Source of the DNA: Sphingomonas sp. 35-24ZXX
Lineage (GTDB): Bacteria; Pseudomonadota; Alphaproteobacteria; Sphingomonadales; Sphingomonadaceae
Assembly: GCF_000786215.1 (NCBI RefSeq)
Contig: NZ_JROG01000004.1
Coordinates: forward strand, 868,001 to 932,000
DNA: 64,000 bases
Direction of reading: 5' to 3'
Below the pieces are notes generated by a model. It worked only from the letters and a program-made list of their open reading frames with translations, was not told the origin of the DNA and ran no database searches. The translations under genes were made by a program, and so were the position numbers. Below, piece by piece: positions 62,563 to 64,000 of this stretch (position 1 is its first letter; each line of letters opens with the position of its first letter).

Positions 62563-63303
62563 CTATTCGTAGGTCGCCCCGGCGAAATACAGTCCGTCGG
62601 GCGGCGCGTTGAAGCCCAGGGCCGCGCGATCGCGCGCGTCGAGCGCGGCTTTCAGATCAGCACTCGACCATTTGCCACGCCCGACCAGCACCAGGCACCC
62701 CACCATAGATCGCACCTGATGGTGCAGGAACGAGCGGGCCGCAGCGTGGATGTCGATCTCCTCGCCATCGCGCACGACATCGAGCCGGTCCAATGTCTTG
62801 ATCGGGCTGGCCGCCTGGCAGTGGACCGAGCGGAAGGTGGTGAAATCATGATGGCCGACCAGATGCTGCGCGGCGGCGTGCATCGCATCGGCATCCAGCG
62901 GGGCAGAGACCTGCCACGCCTTGCCCCGCTCCAGCGTCAGCGGCGCGCGGCGGTTGGTGATGCGGTAGATATAGGACCGCCCGGTGCACGAAAACCGCGC
63001 ATGCCAGTCGTCGGGGACGATCTCGCAGGCCAGCACCGCGATCGGCTGCGGCCGCAATTTCGCATTCAGTGCTTCCATCAGCCGGAATGGGTCGATGGCT
63101 TTTTCGATGTCCAGATGCGCACGCATCGCCAGCGCATGCACGCCTGCATCGGTGCGGCCGGCGGCATGCAATATCACGGTTTCGCCCGTGATCGCGGCCG
63201 CTGCTTCCTCGACATGCTGCTGGATGCTCGGGCCATGCGCCTGCCGCTGCAGCCCCATGAATGGACCGCCATCAAATTCCAGCGTCAGCGCGAAACGGGT
63301 CAT
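62563..63303 (-). CDS. truA: tRNA pseudouridine(38-40) synthase TruA
   Basis: TruA makes pseudouridine at positions 38-40 in the anticodon stem of tRNAs. The 246-residue protein starts [20 protein letters not shown]. Its catalytic aspartate is in the motif [13 protein letters not shown] at about residues 47-59. The C-terminal [20 protein letters not shown] and [20 protein letters not shown] are family signatures. The ATG overlaps the fmt stop codon by 4 bp, so fmt and truA are co-translated. Confidence 0.96.
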   Translation of the reverse strand: MTRFALTLEFDGGPFMGLQRQAHGPSIQQHVEEAAAAITGETVILHAAGRTDAGVHALAMRAHLDIEKAIDPFRLMEALNAKLRPQPIAVLACEIVPDDWHARFSCTGRSYIYRITNRRAPLTLERGKAWQVSAPLDADAMHAAAQHLVGHHDFTTFRSVHCQAASPIKTLDRLDVVRDGEEIDIHAAARSFLHHQVRSMVGCLVLVGRGKWSSADLKAALDARDRAALGFNAPPDGLYFAGATYE

Positions 63304-64000
63304 GCGATCGTGGTGCCCGAAGCGACGGCAAAGCCGCGCAGGAAGTCATCGAGCGGCATAGCCGGGCGACCTGCGCGCTGGATTATGCGCGGGCGGATCG
63401 CGCCGTCTGCACAGGCGATGGTCAGGCGGTCGTCGAGGATGGTGCCTGGCTCTGCGCTGCCGGCAACGATCTCCGCTGCATGCACCCGCAGCCGTTCGCC
63501 GTTCAGCTCGAAGAACCCGCCCGGCATCGGATTGAACGCGCGCACCTGGCGTTCGACATCGTCCGCGCTGCGGGTGAAATCGAGCCGTGCCTCGGCCTTG
63601 TCGATCTTGGCCGCATAGGTGACGCCATCCTCCGGCTGCCCCACTGGCGGATATGCGGAAAGGTCCGCCAGCACCTGCACCATCAGCTGCGCGCCCAATT
63701 CGGCGATTTCTGTGGTCAGTTCGCCCGCGGTCTTGCTGTCTACCGGGGTCTTGCCTTTGAGCAGCATCGGCCCGGTATCGAGCCCCGCTTCCATCTGCAT
63801 GATCGTGACGCCGGTTGCCGTATCGCCTGCAAGGATCGCGCGTTGCACTGGCGCCGCCCCGCGCCAGCGCGGCAGCAGCGACCCGTGGACGTTGAGGCAG
63901 CCGTGGCGCGGCGCGTCGAGCACCGCACGCGGCAGGATCAGGCCATAGGCCGCGACCACGCAGGCATCGAGGTCCAGCGCGGCGAACGCGGCCTTCTCAT
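63300..64000 (-). CDS. fmt: Methionyl-tRNA formyltransferase, 5' part beyond the window
   Basis: Fmt formylates initiator Met-tRNA. Only the C-terminal 233 or so codons are present; the frame runs off the right edge, with [20 protein letters not shown] as the first visible stretch. The catalytic region [20 protein letters not shown] (Asn and His) is followed by [19 protein letters not shown] with the active-site Asp. The C-terminal domain begins near [20 protein letters not shown]. truA overlaps it by 4 bp downstream; def would be expected upstream. Confidence 0.95.
   Translation of the reverse strand, partial: EKAAFAALDLDACVVAAYGLILPRAVLDAPRHGCLNVHGSLLPRWRGAAPVQRAILAGDTATGVTIMQMEAGLDTGPMLLKGKTPVDSKTAGELTTEIAELGAQLMVQVLADLSAYPPVGQPEDGVTYAAKIDKAEARLDFTRSADDVERQVRAFNPMPGGFFELNGERLRVHAAEIVAGSAEPGTILDDRLTIACADGAIRPRIIQRAGRPAMPLDDFLRGFAVASGTTIA

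Overview
The window is a GC-rich chromosomal segment from an alphaproteobacterium, most likely a member of the Sphingomonadales (Sphingomonadaceae). The evidence is a class II DAHP synthase, a ybgC-tolQRAB-pal cluster, a 941-residue RNase E with an interrupted S1 domain ending in GWWQRTFGN, an antiquitin-type aldehyde dehydrogenase, a sphingomonad-style TonB-dependent receptor, FecR/LysM plus CHASE2 kinase signalling, and DUF6456 and DUF3429 proteins. Nearly all genes are housekeeping genes with dense ATGA-type overlaps. No IS element, prophage, CRISPR array or rRNA operon was seen. One AT-rich gene next to a tRNA is the clearest sign of horizontal transfer.

Layout. 1-7.6 kb: obgE, clpS, murA, a ribbon-helix-helix/DUF1801 pair, a yybP-ykoY manganese riboswitch in front of a GDT1-type Mn exporter, a Sel1-repeat protein, argG and a DUF3429 membrane protein. 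7.6-8.6 kb: about 1 kb without a convincing gene. It holds three matches to the DnaA-box consensus TTATNCACA within 235 bp and ends in a very strong intrinsic terminator, so it is a candidate origin or DnaA-regulated region followed by a candidate small RNA. 8.6-15 kb: a secreted DUF3828-like protein, an Aur1-type PAP2 membrane enzyme and the Tol-Pal envelope operon on the minus strand. 15-26 kb: aroG with a translationally coupled 57-residue membrane protein, an M20 peptidase with a lipoprotein, a response regulator/FecR-LysM/CHASE2-kinase operon, an amaB-type aldehyde dehydrogenase and a hybrid histidine kinase. 26-31.5 kb: zapE, a PaaI thioesterase, sdhB, then a divergent pair of an ATP-grasp ligase and a class V-like PLP enzyme of unknown pathway.

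31.6-40.4 kb: rne with a long leader, amiC, mrcA (PBP1A), an Rrf2 regulator with four cysteines and an HisKA_2 kinase. 40.7-45.1 kb: a YezD-family protein, a TonB-dependent receptor and a TSUP permease in one direction, which I read as a possible sulfur-compound uptake module, followed by a formate/nitrite transporter. 45.2-50.2 kb: the divergent lemA/DUF3137 pair and the Sec accessory cluster yajC-secD-secF with an Mth938-like gene. 50.3-51.3 kb: tRNA-Pro(GGG) with its promoter, then an AT-rich orphan class III nucleotidyl-cyclase-like gene resembling Pycsar cyclases. 51.4-64 kb: an aldo/keto reductase, a repetitive Ala/Glu lipoprotein, a PilZ protein, a GT4 glycosyltransferase, an XRE regulator, DUF6456, Uup, a D-amino-acid aminotransferase, a SIMPL protein, a PepSY/PhoP-like/sensor-kinase operon, truA and the 3' part of fmt.

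Two copies of a roughly 130-bp GC-rich palindromic repeat lie 53 kb apart. Each sits between convergent genes, which suggests a role in bidirectional termination. Cell envelope functions (MurA, AmiC, PBP1A, Tol-Pal, Sec, D-amino-acid aminotransferase) and two-component signalling (five sensor kinases, two separate response regulators and one receiver fused to a kinase) dominate the window.
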